From contig OZ252019.1 in the NCBI GenBank assembly GCA_965247435.1, positions 5,084,001 through 5,148,000 of the forward strand: a stretch of 64,000 nt of DNA, given 5' to 3'. This document shows, piece after piece, positions 8,537 through 17,274 of this stretch. The stretch is from Ilyomonas sp965247435. Lineage in GTDB: Bacteria > Bacteroidota > Bacteroidia > Chitinophagales > Chitinophagaceae. The notes beneath the pieces are model-generated. The model saw nothing but the letters and a program-made list of their open reading frames with translations, was not told the origin of the DNA and ran no database searches. Position 1 is the first letter of the stretch; each line of letters opens with the position of its first letter. A program made the position numbers and the translations under genes.

Positions 8537-8571
8537 GGTAAGATTTCAAAAAATCAATAACAAATCTTACC
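8537..8571. repeat. 10-bp inverted repeat GGTAAGATTT / AAATCTTACC
   Basis: Exact arms at 8537-8546 and 8562-8571, immediately before the ATG of the chimeric ORF at 8575. It may be a leftover terminal or regulatory repeat of the transposable element whose N-terminus starts that ORF, or an operator. Confidence 0.4.
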
Positions 8572-8574
8572 GTT

Positions 8575-9216
8575 ATGTACATCCTGCCATTAGAAAAACG
8601 CAAACAAATAATCCACCAACTTGTTGAAGGTGCAAGCATGAGAGCTACATCAAGATTAACAGACACAAGTATTATGACTGTAATGAAAGTGTTGGCTGAA
8701 ACTGGTAAGGCTTGCATCAAATTTCACAATGAATTAATTATCCTTAACACTGTTGTAATGATTAATGACAATGAACTAAAAAATTTTAAATGGAATGACG
8801 TTGCAGTCATAAAAATTAATGATAGGGATGCAATAATTATCATTCTTATGTTTGATACTTATGAAGAAGGAAATAGATTTATAGAAAAAATTCTATCTAA
8901 GTACCCCTTCTCATTTAAAGCTAAAACACACCCCACAAATCAAGAATTTGCATTTGAAATTGAGTTCAAAGATTCAGCTTTGTTAATGGTTTGGTTTTCT
9001 GGTTTGACAGGCTTTAGTTATCCGCCTTTCACTTGGTTAAATCAAGGATCGCCTACATTTATTACCAATGGGGTTTGGATACAAAATAAAAGGCAGCAGG
9101 GGAAAGAATATAGATACAACCCCGATGTATTACCATTAAATCCTAAACTTGAGTCCTCATCCTTAGAGGAAGAAATACAGAGAGCCTTTGCAAAAGCAAT
9201 GCGTATAGAATTTTAA
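8575..9216 (+). CDS. Chimeric ORF: IS1-type transposase N-terminus joined to an unknown protein
   Basis: 213 aa. Residues 1-57 (MYILPLEKRKQIIHQLVEGA, then RATSRLTD and VMKVLAETGKAC) match the helix-turn-helix start of IS1-like transposases. After ILNTVV the sequence changes to an unrelated protein that has its own ATG at 8758 (MINDNELKNFKWNDVAVIKI). The transposase catalytic domain is absent. The second part is acidic and soluble, with no family recognised (SYPPFTWLNQGSPTF, then a charged C-terminus). The native gene may start at 8758, with the upstream part a fusion created by an element remnant. The frame stays open past the TAA at 9214, see next entry. Confidence 0.5.
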   Translation: MYILPLEKRKQIIHQLVEGASMRATSRLTDTSIMTVMKVLAETGKACIKFHNELIILNTVVMINDNELKNFKWNDVAVIKINDRDAIIIILMFDTYEEGNRFIEKILSKYPFSFKAKTHPTNQEFAFEIEFKDSALLMVWFSGLTGFSYPPFTWLNQGSPTFITNGVWIQNKRQQGKEYRYNPDVLPLNPKLESSSLEEEIQRAFAKAMRIEF

Positions 9217-9567
9217 AGAGAATCACAAGAGCTAGGTTTAACAATATTGGTATTTGACAAAACGCAAGGAATTACTGCATACAATGATTTGTTTGATATA
9301 TCATCTCATAAAACAACATATTTAAAATTTAGTGAAGGCGAGAATTTAGAGCTCAGTTTTATTGATGCGGTTGAGGATTTTCACATTACTATTTCTGGTC
9401 TTCAATATGATAAAAATCAGTTGAAGGCATTTAAGGACAGCTTGCCACAAAACAAACCTTTTGCTTTTTTATTAGGATTAGACAACACCAACAAGAACGG
9501 TAGACCTATTATCTTGTCCACAAGACAGGAGTTTGAAATATTGAACTTAGCTGGCTATATTGAATAA
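9217..9567 (+). pseudogene. Continuation of the preceding ORF after an in-frame stop
   Basis: The reading frame of the preceding ORF continues without further stops from 9217 to TAA at 9567 (117 codons). No ATG lies near its beginning; the first possible starts are ATA/TTG at 9244-9247. It encodes ITAYNDLFDISSHKTTYLKF and a C-terminal region RPIILSTRQEFEILN. A single AAA to TAA change at 9214 would explain the split, so one gene broken by a nonsense mutation is more likely than two genes. Alternatively it starts at TTG 9247. No family recognised. Confidence 0.4.
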
Positions 9568-9679
9568 CCAGCTACCATTTGCATCCTTTTCAAATTTAAT
9601 CAAACCTTTTTTATTTCTTTTGATTGAGCAGTGTATAAAATTTCTTTTAGCGCAAAAGTCATAACTAATGCCTTTCACC

Positions 9680-9689
9680 GCTATATCTG
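9680..9689 (+). repeat. Left target-site duplication of the ISAs1-type element
   Basis: GCTATATCTG, repeated exactly at 10988-10997 just outside the right inverted repeat. The 10-bp length fits ISAs1-family insertions. Confidence 0.9.
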
Positions 9690-10987
9690 CAGGGCAGACG
9701 CATGAAATTTCAATAAGCCGAAGATTTGGCTTTCAACAAGGGTTGTTCACAATAAGTATTTTTTCATGGAAAAACATACAAGTTATTCAGATGGGGATGA
9801 AAGCAGGTTTAAATTATATTAATAGCAGCAAAAAAAGAAATGCAAAGCCCTATTATGTATTTTGCTGCTATGGATGATTTCCGACAATTAGGAAAAGTAA
9901 AACATAAGCTTGACAATATTATAGCCATTACTATAGCAGCAGTAATATGCGGATGTGAAAACTGGTATGAAATAGAAGATTATGGAAGGCAAAAAGAAGG
10001 ATGGCTCCGTACATTTTTAGATTTACCCAAAGGTGTACCTGGGCATGATACCTACCGTCGTTTTTTTATGTGGGTTAATCCAAAGAAACTAGAACAGTGC
10101 TTTATAGAATGGATAAGGTCTGTATGCGCTATAACAGAAGGGCGGATTATAAGCATTGATGGCAAATGTCTTCGTGGAAGCAAGGGTGATAATCCCTCAT
10201 TTGTGCACATGGTAAGTGCCTGGTGCAACACCAATAATATGGTACTTGCACAAGAGAAGGTGGATGAGAAAAGCAATGAGATAACAGCCATTCCCGCTTT
10301 ACTTGAAATACTGGTAGTTAAAGGCTGCATGGTAACAATAGATGCGATGGGTTGTCAGCGTACCATAGCTGAAAAGATTGTAGAAGCGCAAGGAGATTAT
10401 TTGCTATCTGTAAAAAGCAATCAGGAAGTTTTACTGGATGATATAACAGAAGCCTTTACTCACGGTAAAACAGAAGATGAGTACACAGAAAAAGCAGTAG
10501 GTCACGGTCGTGTAGAAAGCCGCACCACCCGTGTAATTACAGACTTAAGCTGGATATGCAATGAAGAAGACTGGAAGAAATTAGCATGTATTATAATGGT
10601 ATTTGCTACTCGCTACAATAAAAAAACAGGAGCAGAAGAGCAATCAGTGCGTTATTATATAAGCAGCAAAACGGCGAGTGCAAAATACTTTCATGAGGCA
10701 GTTCGTTCCCACTGGGGCATAGAAAATAAACTTCATTGGTGCATGGATGTAATATTCGGGGAAGATAAAAGCAAAAAACAAGCACGGGACAGTGCACAAA
10801 ACTTTTCGCTTATTAACAAAGTAGCCTTGAATATGATAAAAAATTACAAGCCAGATGAAGTCATTGGCTCTAAAAAGATAAGCATGATACGAAAACGAAA
10901 AATGGCAAACAGAGATAACGAGTATCTACTCGATATTTTATTGTCCTTTAATACCAAAAAACAGTGACCTTTCATGCGTCCGCCCTG
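9690..10987 (+). mobile_element. ISAs1-family insertion sequence, complete (1298 bp)
   Basis: Left end begins CAGGGCAGACGCATGAAA at 9690; the right end, read on the minus strand from 10987, begins CAGGGCGGACGCATGAAA. The inverted repeats match at 17 of 18 positions. A perfect 10-bp direct duplication flanks them. One transposase ORF of 375 codons fills the element and looks intact, so the element may be active. It landed in spacer between the chimeric ORF and the esterase gene. Confidence 0.92.
9840..10967 (+). CDS. ISAs1 family transposase
   Basis: 375 aa, full length for the family. The N-terminal associated domain shows DDFRQLGKVKHKLDNIIAI and GHDTYRRFFMWVNP. The DDE core follows: IISIDGKCLRGS (first aspartate), VTIDAMGCQRTIAEKI (second aspartate with the family's DAMGCQ motif), YLLSVKSNQ, and SHWGIENKLHWCMDVIFGED (catalytic glutamate in the YREK-like region). 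Several ATGs occur at the start (9840 and codons 6 and 11); the first was kept. The stop is 20 bp inside the right inverted repeat end. Confidence 0.93.
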   Translation: MQSPIMYFAAMDDFRQLGKVKHKLDNIIAITIAAVICGCENWYEIEDYGRQKEGWLRTFLDLPKGVPGHDTYRRFFMWVNPKKLEQCFIEWIRSVCAITEGRIISIDGKCLRGSKGDNPSFVHMVSAWCNTNNMVLAQEKVDEKSNEITAIPALLEILVVKGCMVTIDAMGCQRTIAEKIVEAQGDYLLSVKSNQEVLLDDITEAFTHGKTEDEYTEKAVGHGRVESRTTRVITDLSWICNEEDWKKLACIIMVFATRYNKKTGAEEQSVRYYISSKTASAKYFHEAVRSHWGIENKLHWCMDVIFGEDKSKKQARDSAQNFSLINKVALNMIKNYKPDEVIGSKKISMIRKRKMANRDNEYLLDILLSFNTKKQ

Positions 10988-10997
10988 GCTATATCTG

Positions 10998-11262
10998 CTC
11001 TTTCCCTTTTTTTAATTTTCTTTTCCATAAACTTTCAACTTAGTACACTACCGGGCTTTGAGGTATTTATGTTTTCTATAAATATCTTATCCCTCCGGGA
11101 TATAATCTTCCCAACACCTATGGTAGCAGCACCAGCCGGCAGAAGGCTTGGCTACAGCGGCCCGGCCGGAATGATCATTTGAAAGCACCGGCAGAAGTGC
11201 AGGCATCATTTTAAAAACTTCTTAGTTTCTTTGTGGTTTAGCTGTTCCGTTAAAATTATACT
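10998..11262. other. Spacer between IS and esterase gene
   Basis: 265 bp. Contains a copy of a dispersed Bacteroidota-type spacer motif at 11217-11240 (TTCTTAGTTTCTTTGTGG core) just before the esterase start. No gene seen. Confidence 0.5.
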
Positions 11263-12063
11263 ATGAAAACATTATTGCTTACCTTTTACCTGTTCACGCT
11301 TGTTATTTGCGCAGGCGCGCAGATGGATGATACTACCGGGTTTAGCCAATACCAAAAGCAACTGTTTATACAAGGCAACGATACCTTGCAGTACCGCATT
11401 TTGTATCCGGAGAATTACAGCAGCAGCAAACCTGCGCCCCTGCTCGTATTTCTGCATGGCAGCGGTGAGCGCGGGCACGACAACGAAAAACAACTGTGGC
11501 ATGGCGGCGCCTTATTTTTGAAAGACAGCATCCGCCGCATGAATGCCGCCATTGTTATCTTTCCGCAGTGCCCGGACGACAGCGCCTGGAGCGCCTTTGA
11601 CCGCTCTGTCCCGCGTGGCGACAGCTTCTATTTATCACTTAATTTGTCCCTAAGACTTTCTACGCCGGAGCGGCTGGTGAAAGCGCTGATGGATAGCTTG
11701 GCAGAGCACCGTATTGCCGATAAAAAGCGCCAGTACATCGGCGGCTTGTCGCTGGGCGGCTTTGGTACATACGACCTGCTTACAAAGTACCCGGACTATT
11801 TTGCGGCGGCTTTTCCTATTTGCGGTATGACCAATGTGCCGCTGTATGCGCAACGCGCTTATAAAGTACCGCTATGGATATTTCATGGCGCTAAAGACGA
11901 TGTGGTAAACCCGCAGCCCGACCGCTACCTGTATGCGGCACTGAAGGATAAAAAAGGCGTTCACGTGCAGTACACCGAATACCCGGAAGCCAACCACAAT
12001 AGCTGGGACAATGCTTTTGCCGAACCTAATTTATTGCCCTGGCTGCTGGCGCAAAAGAAGTAG
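11263..12063 (+). CDS. Secreted esterase/alpha-beta hydrolase
   Basis: 266 aa. N-terminal signal peptide (MKTLLLTFYLFTLVICAGAQ, probable cut after AGA). Alpha/beta-hydrolase features: oxyanion strand PLLVFLHGSGERG, nucleophile elbow GGLSLGGFGTYDLL (serine in GLSLGG), aspartate in HGAKDDVV, histidine in NHNSWDN. The arrangement resembles CE1/PHB-depolymerase or BD-FAE type peptidase-esterases found in polysaccharide degraders. Periplasmic or extracellular. No glycan cluster adjoins it, so the substrate is unknown. Confidence 0.82.
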   Translation: MKTLLLTFYLFTLVICAGAQMDDTTGFSQYQKQLFIQGNDTLQYRILYPENYSSSKPAPLLVFLHGSGERGHDNEKQLWHGGALFLKDSIRRMNAAIVIFPQCPDDSAWSAFDRSVPRGDSFYLSLNLSLRLSTPERLVKALMDSLAEHRIADKKRQYIGGLSLGGFGTYDLLTKYPDYFAAAFPICGMTNVPLYAQRAYKVPLWIFHGAKDDVVNPQPDRYLYAALKDKKGVHVQYTEYPEANHNSWDNAFAEPNLLPWLLAQKK

Positions 12064-12140
12064 CTCATGATTATAAGACAGATGATGAAAGCTATAAAAG
12101 TTGAAAATGTTATTGATTGTATTTAGATGAACGATTATCT

Positions 12141-12524
12141 ATGAAACTGAATATTAATGATATAAGTTTATCAGATATACCTATAACCTTAGTGACCTTT
12201 AACCAAAAGCTATCTTTAATTACTATTATTTCAAATAATTGTTACCGAATAAGCGATAAAAACTGGTTTGGTAAAACAGAAATAATAATAGAAGGCTGGA
12301 AAGAATTTTTCATAGAAAAGTACGTTTCTGAAAGTCAGGGTAAAGGAGAAACATTTCAAATTGACTTTACAAAAAACTTAGAAACTTTTGAGCTTATTCA
12401 AGAGATTGAGTGGAATACTAATGAAAATGTTTTTTTGAAAGGATGGAGTAAAGAATCAGGTGCTTGGCTAACATACTATTTCAAAAATGGTAAATTCGAT
12501 ATAGAAGCAGCGGTTAGAAATTAA
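12141..12524 (+). CDS. Hypothetical protein, 127 aa
   Basis: Start taken at ATG 12141 (MKLNINDISLSDIPITLVTF); eight upstream codons are open back to a TTG. Soluble, rich in aromatic and acidic residues, with WFGKTEIIIEGWKEFFIEKY and LKGWSKESGAWLTYYF. Size and composition recall small immunity proteins, but I recognise no family. A+T-rich compared with its neighbours, so possibly acquired. It lies where gldF is often found, immediately before gldG. Confidence 0.5.
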   Translation: MKLNINDISLSDIPITLVTFNQKLSLITIISNNCYRISDKNWFGKTEIIIEGWKEFFIEKYVSESQGKGETFQIDFTKNLETFELIQEIEWNTNENVFLKGWSKESGAWLTYYFKNGKFDIEAAVRN

Positions 12525-12611
12525 TAGCTGAACTTTAAGTATAAAAAGTTTAAAAGGATAAAGTAAAACACATCTTATATCTATAGGCTGAGGATTATTT
12601 ATTATAAACTA

Positions 12612-14354
12612 ATGAACAGATTGCTTCAACATAAATACTGGTGGCTGGTGCTCCTCCTTTTTTTTGCAGCGGTTATCTGCCTGTCTTCGTTGGTGCATTA
12701 CCGGATAGACCTTACGGCGGAGAAGCGCTTTACGTTAAGTCCTTCTACAAGGAAACTTTTGGAAAATGTTGATTCAACCATCCGCATCAGGGTTTTTCTG
12801 AACGGTGATTTACCGGCCGATTATAAAAAGCTAAGTATCTCCACGCAGGATTTATTGCGAGAGTTTAAAGACATTAACAACCGCATACAGGTGAGTTTTG
12901 AAACGCCCGGCGAAGGCTTGCCAGACAGTGCAAAGGCGCAGTTGTACGATAGCCTGAGCCGCGCCGGTGTTGTGTTTGAGCGCAATGAAGATATTAGTGT
13001 AACCGACAACAAAGCTACTAACCAACTTCTTATTCCGTCGGCGCTGGTGTATTATAAAAATCAAAAGCCATTCGCTGTTGACTTGCGGAGCAGCCGCACC
13101 GTATTTAAAAGTTTCAACGTAGTAAACGAAGAGCCGCAGCCCGACAAAGAAGCTACGCGCAACGCCGCCGAAGCTTTACTGGAGTTTAAATTTGCCAATG
13201 CGATTGATAAGCTTACCCGCACTTATATTCCTTCTGTTGCTTACTGTGTTGGCAATGGCGAGCCAACCGATTTAAAAGTGAATGATATTGGTGAAAGCCT
13301 GCGCAATGAATACCGCCTGGCAGTTTTCGATTTGAAAAAAGGCTATCCAAACCCTGACCAGATCAACGCCTTGCTGATTGTAAAGCCTACCCAGCCTTTT
13401 ACGGATGAAGACAAGCTGAAGATAGACCAGTACGTAATGCACGGCGGCAAAGTGCTTTGGTTTGTAGATAAATTGTATGCCGAACTGGACAGCCTGATGC
13501 GCAGCCAGGCCGACTTTGTAGCCTTTGACCGTAACCTCAATATTGATGATATTTTGTTTAAGTACGGCGTGCGGATCAACGGCGATTTATTGCAGGATTT
13601 AAACTGTTCCAAGATACCGATCGTTATCGGCTACAACCCCGATAACAGTCCGCGGATGCAGCGTGTTCCGTGGCCGTATTATCCTTTTCTGCAGGCAACC
13701 AACAATAACCCCATTTCAAAAAATTTAGACCGTGTGCTGCCGCTTTTTCCATCCAGCATAGACACGGTAAAAGCACCCGGCATCCGAAAGACCATTTTGC
13801 TCTCCAGCGATACCAACAGCCGCGTGTTGAGTTCGCCTGCACTGGTAAGTTTGAACAGTATCCGCACGGATGAGGATTTTAATACGATGAACAGGAGCTA
13901 TATCCCGGTAGCAGTACTGCTCGAAGGCAGGTTTGCCAGTTTGTTTGCCAACCGGCTGGATGCGGCTACGCAGGATTCGGTGCAACGCAGCAGCGGTAAG
14001 CCTTTCGCGGCCGAAGGCGATAAAGATACAAAGCAGATTGTAGTGTCGGATGCAGACCTTGTTACCAATGCGGTAAGCCCTACAACAGGCCCGTTGCCGA
14101 TGGGCGAATTACCATTGGAAAGTTACCGCTTTGCCAACCGTGAATTCTTCCTGAACAGCGTGGATTATATGGTGAGCAACAGCGGTATTTTCGAGAGCCG
14201 CAACAAAGATTTTACCCTGCGGTTATTAGACAAAAAAAAGATACAGGAGCAGCGCACGCAATGGCAGTTTATCAATATCGTTGTACCGATAGTATTGGTT
14301 ATTGTATTCGGATTGGTGTTCCAGTATTTCAGAAGGAATAAGTATGCGGTGTAG
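12612..14354 (+). CDS. gldG: Gliding motility-associated ABC transporter substrate-binding protein GldG
   Basis: 580 aa. An N-terminal membrane anchor (LVLLLFFAAVICLSSLVHY) is followed by the family motif LTAEKRFTLSPSTRKLLENV, a large extracytoplasmic region of the DUF4350/ABC_transp_aux type (VCYGNGEP-like region at AYCVGNGEPTDL, LLIVKPTQPFTDEDKLKIDQ, HGGKVLWFVD), and a C-terminal membrane helix (INIVVPIVLVIVFGLVFQYF) with a basic tail. In flavobacteria GldG works with GldF and GldA in an ABC system needed for gliding. No gldF or gldA lies next to it here. Length is normal. Confidence 0.9.
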   Translation: MNRLLQHKYWWLVLLLFFAAVICLSSLVHYRIDLTAEKRFTLSPSTRKLLENVDSTIRIRVFLNGDLPADYKKLSISTQDLLREFKDINNRIQVSFETPGEGLPDSAKAQLYDSLSRAGVVFERNEDISVTDNKATNQLLIPSALVYYKNQKPFAVDLRSSRTVFKSFNVVNEEPQPDKEATRNAAEALLEFKFANAIDKLTRTYIPSVAYCVGNGEPTDLKVNDIGESLRNEYRLAVFDLKKGYPNPDQINALLIVKPTQPFTDEDKLKIDQYVMHGGKVLWFVDKLYAELDSLMRSQADFVAFDRNLNIDDILFKYGVRINGDLLQDLNCSKIPIVIGYNPDNSPRMQRVPWPYYPFLQATNNNPISKNLDRVLPLFPSSIDTVKAPGIRKTILLSSDTNSRVLSSPALVSLNSIRTDEDFNTMNRSYIPVAVLLEGRFASLFANRLDAATQDSVQRSSGKPFAAEGDKDTKQIVVSDADLVTNAVSPTTGPLPMGELPLESYRFANREFFLNSVDYMVSNSGIFESRNKDFTLRLLDKKKIQEQRTQWQFINIVVPIVLVIVFGLVFQYFRRNKYAV

Positions 14355-14367
14355 CAAGATTACTACT

Positions 14368-14400
14368 AACGCTGACAGGGTTTAGAACCCTGTCAGCGTT
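14368..14400. terminator. Perfect hairpin between convergent genes
   Basis: 15-bp arms (AACGCTGACAGGGTT and its exact complement) with loop TAG, lying 14 bp after gldG and 15 bp after the end of the opposite-strand gene. The 3' tract is TTTAAATTTA, weak in T. Probably a bidirectional terminator. Confidence 0.7.
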
Positions 14401-14414
14401 TAAATTTATAGCGC

Positions 14415-15485
14415 TTACAATTCTTCGTTTATGAGTAGCTGCATTTCATTCGCAGTAACACCATTCGCAGCAAACCCTGCAATCCACGTTTCCGCTTTTT
14501 CCGTTATTTTCTCAACAGTCGTAGCATCTGTAAGCAACTGTTGCCGGATGCTGTCTTCGAGGTGGCCGATCGCTAACTGGTTTTCCGGTTTCGCGAGCGA
14601 TAGATTATACAAAGCCACTTTATTGTCCCATATCCAGCGGGCTACTTCGCGGCTATTGAATGGTGGTTGCGCTACCACGCGCATTTTTTTTGGCGCACCA
14701 TTCTCTTTTGCAGCCAGCGATAAAAATTTCACCAGGCCTGCTGCTGTTAAATTACCTTCCGGCACTACTACATGTAATGGCGTACCATCATTATAATCTA
14801 TGATGTACAGCAGATGAAAAGGCCTGTTATCAGCGGATATTGCTGCTATAGCGCCCACTTGCCAGCAGGTACCTTTATGCGCCGGGGTTATTGCTATGCC
14901 TGCAGTTATTCCTGCTTTGGCCAGCAGTTTTGTATTGCGCGCTCTCGTACGTTTTAAGTACAATCTTCCCTGCCGGTAAATACGTTTGATTTGTTTGCCA
15001 GTCCAGCCCGGATGTGTTTGCTGTAAAATGGCCGTGCAATCATCCAGGCTTCTGGCCGTATCTGCCGCTATCAGCCGCAGCAATTCATCATATACCAGCC
15101 GGTCTTCTACTTCGGGTTTACGCGGCTTGTAATTGTATGCTGATGGGTCAACACCTGCAATCGCGCAGGCCTGCGCTGCCGTAAGGGTATAACGCTTTAC
15201 CAATTCGCTTACCAGCTTATTGCTAACGGTTTTATCCGGGTCTATTTTGCTTAATGCAGCAATCAGCATTTTATGTTTATCCAGCGGCTGCCATGCAGCA
15301 GCATCGCCTTGTTCGCCCTGCACTTTATTGTCCTCGGCACCGGTTGCAAGCTCTTTCAACCAGTTATACAAAGTAGCGCGCGAAATGATAGCTTCCCTGC
15401 AAATCTGTTTGACGCTTTTTAGCTTGTGCTGCATTTCATACACCCACTGCCTTCGCTGCTGCTCGCTGTACCTGTGCACTTTCAT
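14415..15485 (-). CDS. Domesticated IS3-like protein (fused OrfA-OrfB, catalytic residues lost)
   Basis: 356 aa in a single frame. Residues 1-50 are the OrfA-type HTH (SEQQRRQWVYEMQHKLKSVK, ISRATLYNWLKEL). Residues about 90-200 match OrfB's HTH_21 region (ACAIAGVDPSAYNYKPR, QIKRIYRQGRLYLKRTRARN). The rve-like core can be laid along IS3 OrfB without gaps, but WxxDF becomes CWQVGAI (D to G), VDNGPEFTS becomes VVAQPPFNS (D to V), and KPxQNAxVESFN becomes KPENQLAIGHLE (E to G). No inverted repeats or target duplication flank it. An intact 356-codon frame with all three DDE residues gone argues for selection on a DNA-binding or regulatory role. Confidence 0.7.
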   Translation of the reverse strand: MKVHRYSEQQRRQWVYEMQHKLKSVKQICREAIISRATLYNWLKELATGAEDNKVQGEQGDAAAWQPLDKHKMLIAALSKIDPDKTVSNKLVSELVKRYTLTAAQACAIAGVDPSAYNYKPRKPEVEDRLVYDELLRLIAADTARSLDDCTAILQQTHPGWTGKQIKRIYRQGRLYLKRTRARNTKLLAKAGITAGIAITPAHKGTCWQVGAIAAISADNRPFHLLYIIDYNDGTPLHVVVPEGNLTAAGLVKFLSLAAKENGAPKKMRVVAQPPFNSREVARWIWDNKVALYNLSLAKPENQLAIGHLEDSIRQQLLTDATTVEKITEKAETWIAGFAANGVTANEMQLLINEEL

Positions 15486-15712
15486 AGCGCCAAATATAGC
15501 CGCCTATGTCTAATAATGTGCATAGCAGAAGGCACTGCTAAGGTTTATTTAATAATCAGGCGCGCAATGCGGAAAACAGCCGGCAGCCATACAAAGCTAA
15601 AAATGGTATTGTATGACAGTAATGATTAAAACCGTATGGCAGCATCGGAAAGGTGTATAATAATGAAGAAAGATTGTGAGCGGGCAATCATGGTAAAGGC
15701 ATGGAAAAAAGG

Positions 15713-16408
15713 CTAAAATATCTCTTCCAGCTCCTGCAAATGATGGATCATAAAAGTAGGCCGGATATGTGCATCAATGCACAGGTGGTTTACAAATACC
15801 GTATCCAGCCCGGCATTCATGGCGCCGGCTATATCCGCGTCCAGGTTGTCGCCGATCATAATGCACTCGGCAGGTACCGCATTACATCTTGCCATGGCAA
15901 AATCAAATATGGCGCGGCTGGGTTTCAGGCTTTGGCTGTTTTCAGAAGTAATCACTTCCTCAAAAAAGCCGCGCAGGTTGCTGCTTTGAAGTTTGCTGTG
16001 CTGTATCGCGTCAAAGCCATTGGTAATAAGGTGTAAGCGGTACCCTTTATCTTTTAAATAAGTAAGTATTTCTATCGTATAAGGAAACAGGTTCTTCTTA
16101 AAAGGGAGCAGCTCCAGAAAATCTGCAGCCATCTGCTTAGCCAGCACTTCATCGGCCACCTTATACTCCAGCAGTGCCAGCCACATCCGCTTCCAGCGCA
16201 GCTCTTCCTGTTTTATAAAACCTTTGGTGTACCGGTCCCAAAGCCGGTTGTTGTGATAGCTGTATTTATTAAAAAAAGAATCGAAATTATAAACGCCGCG
16301 CTGTGCCAGGTTGTACTTTACATAAAGATCATGTATCGCTTCACTTGCATTGGCTTCAAAATCCCACAACGTATGATCGAGGTCAAAAAAAAGGTGCCGG
16401 TATTTCAT
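15713..16408 (-). CDS. YjjG family noncanonical pyrimidine nucleotidase (HAD hydrolase)
   Basis: 231 aa. HAD motifs: FFDLDHTLWDF (nucleophile aspartate, family-type H-T-L-W-D), LHLITNGF (motif II), LKPSRAIFDFA (motif III lysine), IMIGDNLDADIAGAMNAG (motif IV). YjjG-type enzymes hydrolyse noncanonical pyrimidine nucleoside monophosphates for nucleotide-pool cleaning. Cytosolic, full length, monocistronic. Confidence 0.88.
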   Translation of the reverse strand: MKYRHLFFDLDHTLWDFEANASEAIHDLYVKYNLAQRGVYNFDSFFNKYSYHNNRLWDRYTKGFIKQEELRWKRMWLALLEYKVADEVLAKQMAADFLELLPFKKNLFPYTIEILTYLKDKGYRLHLITNGFDAIQHSKLQSSNLRGFFEEVITSENSQSLKPSRAIFDFAMARCNAVPAECIMIGDNLDADIAGAMNAGLDTVFVNHLCIDAHIRPTFMIHHLQELEEIF

Positions 16409-16566
16409 GAATGAGAATTAGAAACCAAACATAAGATTGAAAATAAAATTAAGCTTTAAAAGGCAGTACGCTTACCTATTTATAAAGTAAGTTCTTAATA
16501 AAAAAGGCAACAGCAATACCCGGAGGATTACTTTTTATTTCTTACTTCGCTTATTAAACATCACTT

Positions 16567-17274
16567 ATGAATATCGTTATTACCGGTGCGTCCAAAGGTT
16601 TAGGATTAGCAGTTGCAGAAAGATTTGCCAGCGACGGAAATCCGCATACCTTACTGCTCTGCGCCCGGAATAAAAGTGCCTTGTTGCAGGCGGAAAATGA
16701 TATACAGTCCCGCTACCGGCAAACTATTGTGCGCACTTACGAATGTGATATGGGCGACAAAGAAGCAGTGCTTTCTTTTGCCGCTTGGATACTGCGTACA
16801 ATCAGCACGGTAGATGTGTTGGTGAACAATGCCGGCCAGTATTTACCGGGCAATGTTTCGGATGAAGCAGAAGGCACGCTGGAGCAGATGATCTCCGTAA
16901 ACCTGTACAGCGCTTACTATTTAACACGTGCCTTGTTGCCGGCAATGATAGCAGCGAAGAGCGGTCATATTTTCAACATGTGCTCTGTGGCTTCTTTAAA
17001 AGCGTATAACAATGGCGGCGCTTACAGCATCAGCAAGTTTGCACTGATGGGCTTTAACAGAAACCTGCGGGAAGAATTAAAGCCGCACAACATTAAAGTA
17101 ACTGCCGTGTTTCCCGGTGCAGTAATGACCGATAGCTGGAGTGGCAGCGGTATTGATCCGCACCGCATTATGGAAGCAGGCGATGTTGCCGAAATGATGT
17201 ATGCGGCGGCGCGTCTTTCGCCGCAAGCCTGTGTGGAAGACATAATTTTAAGACCGCAGTTAGGAGATTTATGA
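16567..17274 (+). CDS. SDR family NAD(P)-dependent oxidoreductase
   Basis: 235 aa classical short-chain dehydrogenase. TGASKGLGLAVAERF is the cofactor loop, CDMGDKEAV gives the adenine-pocket aspartate, NNAGQYLPG follows, the catalytic serine is in MCSVASLKAY and the Y-x-x-x-K pair is in AYSISKFAL. The C-terminal FPGAVMTDSW is usual. A 3-ketoacyl-reductase-like or sepiapterin-reductase-like substrate is possible. It precedes pheS by 287 bp and appears independent. Confidence 0.85.
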   Translation: MNIVITGASKGLGLAVAERFASDGNPHTLLLCARNKSALLQAENDIQSRYRQTIVRTYECDMGDKEAVLSFAAWILRTISTVDVLVNNAGQYLPGNVSDEAEGTLEQMISVNLYSAYYLTRALLPAMIAAKSGHIFNMCSVASLKAYNNGGAYSISKFALMGFNRNLREELKPHNIKVTAVFPGAVMTDSWSGSGIDPHRIMEAGDVAEMMYAAARLSPQACVEDIILRPQLGDL

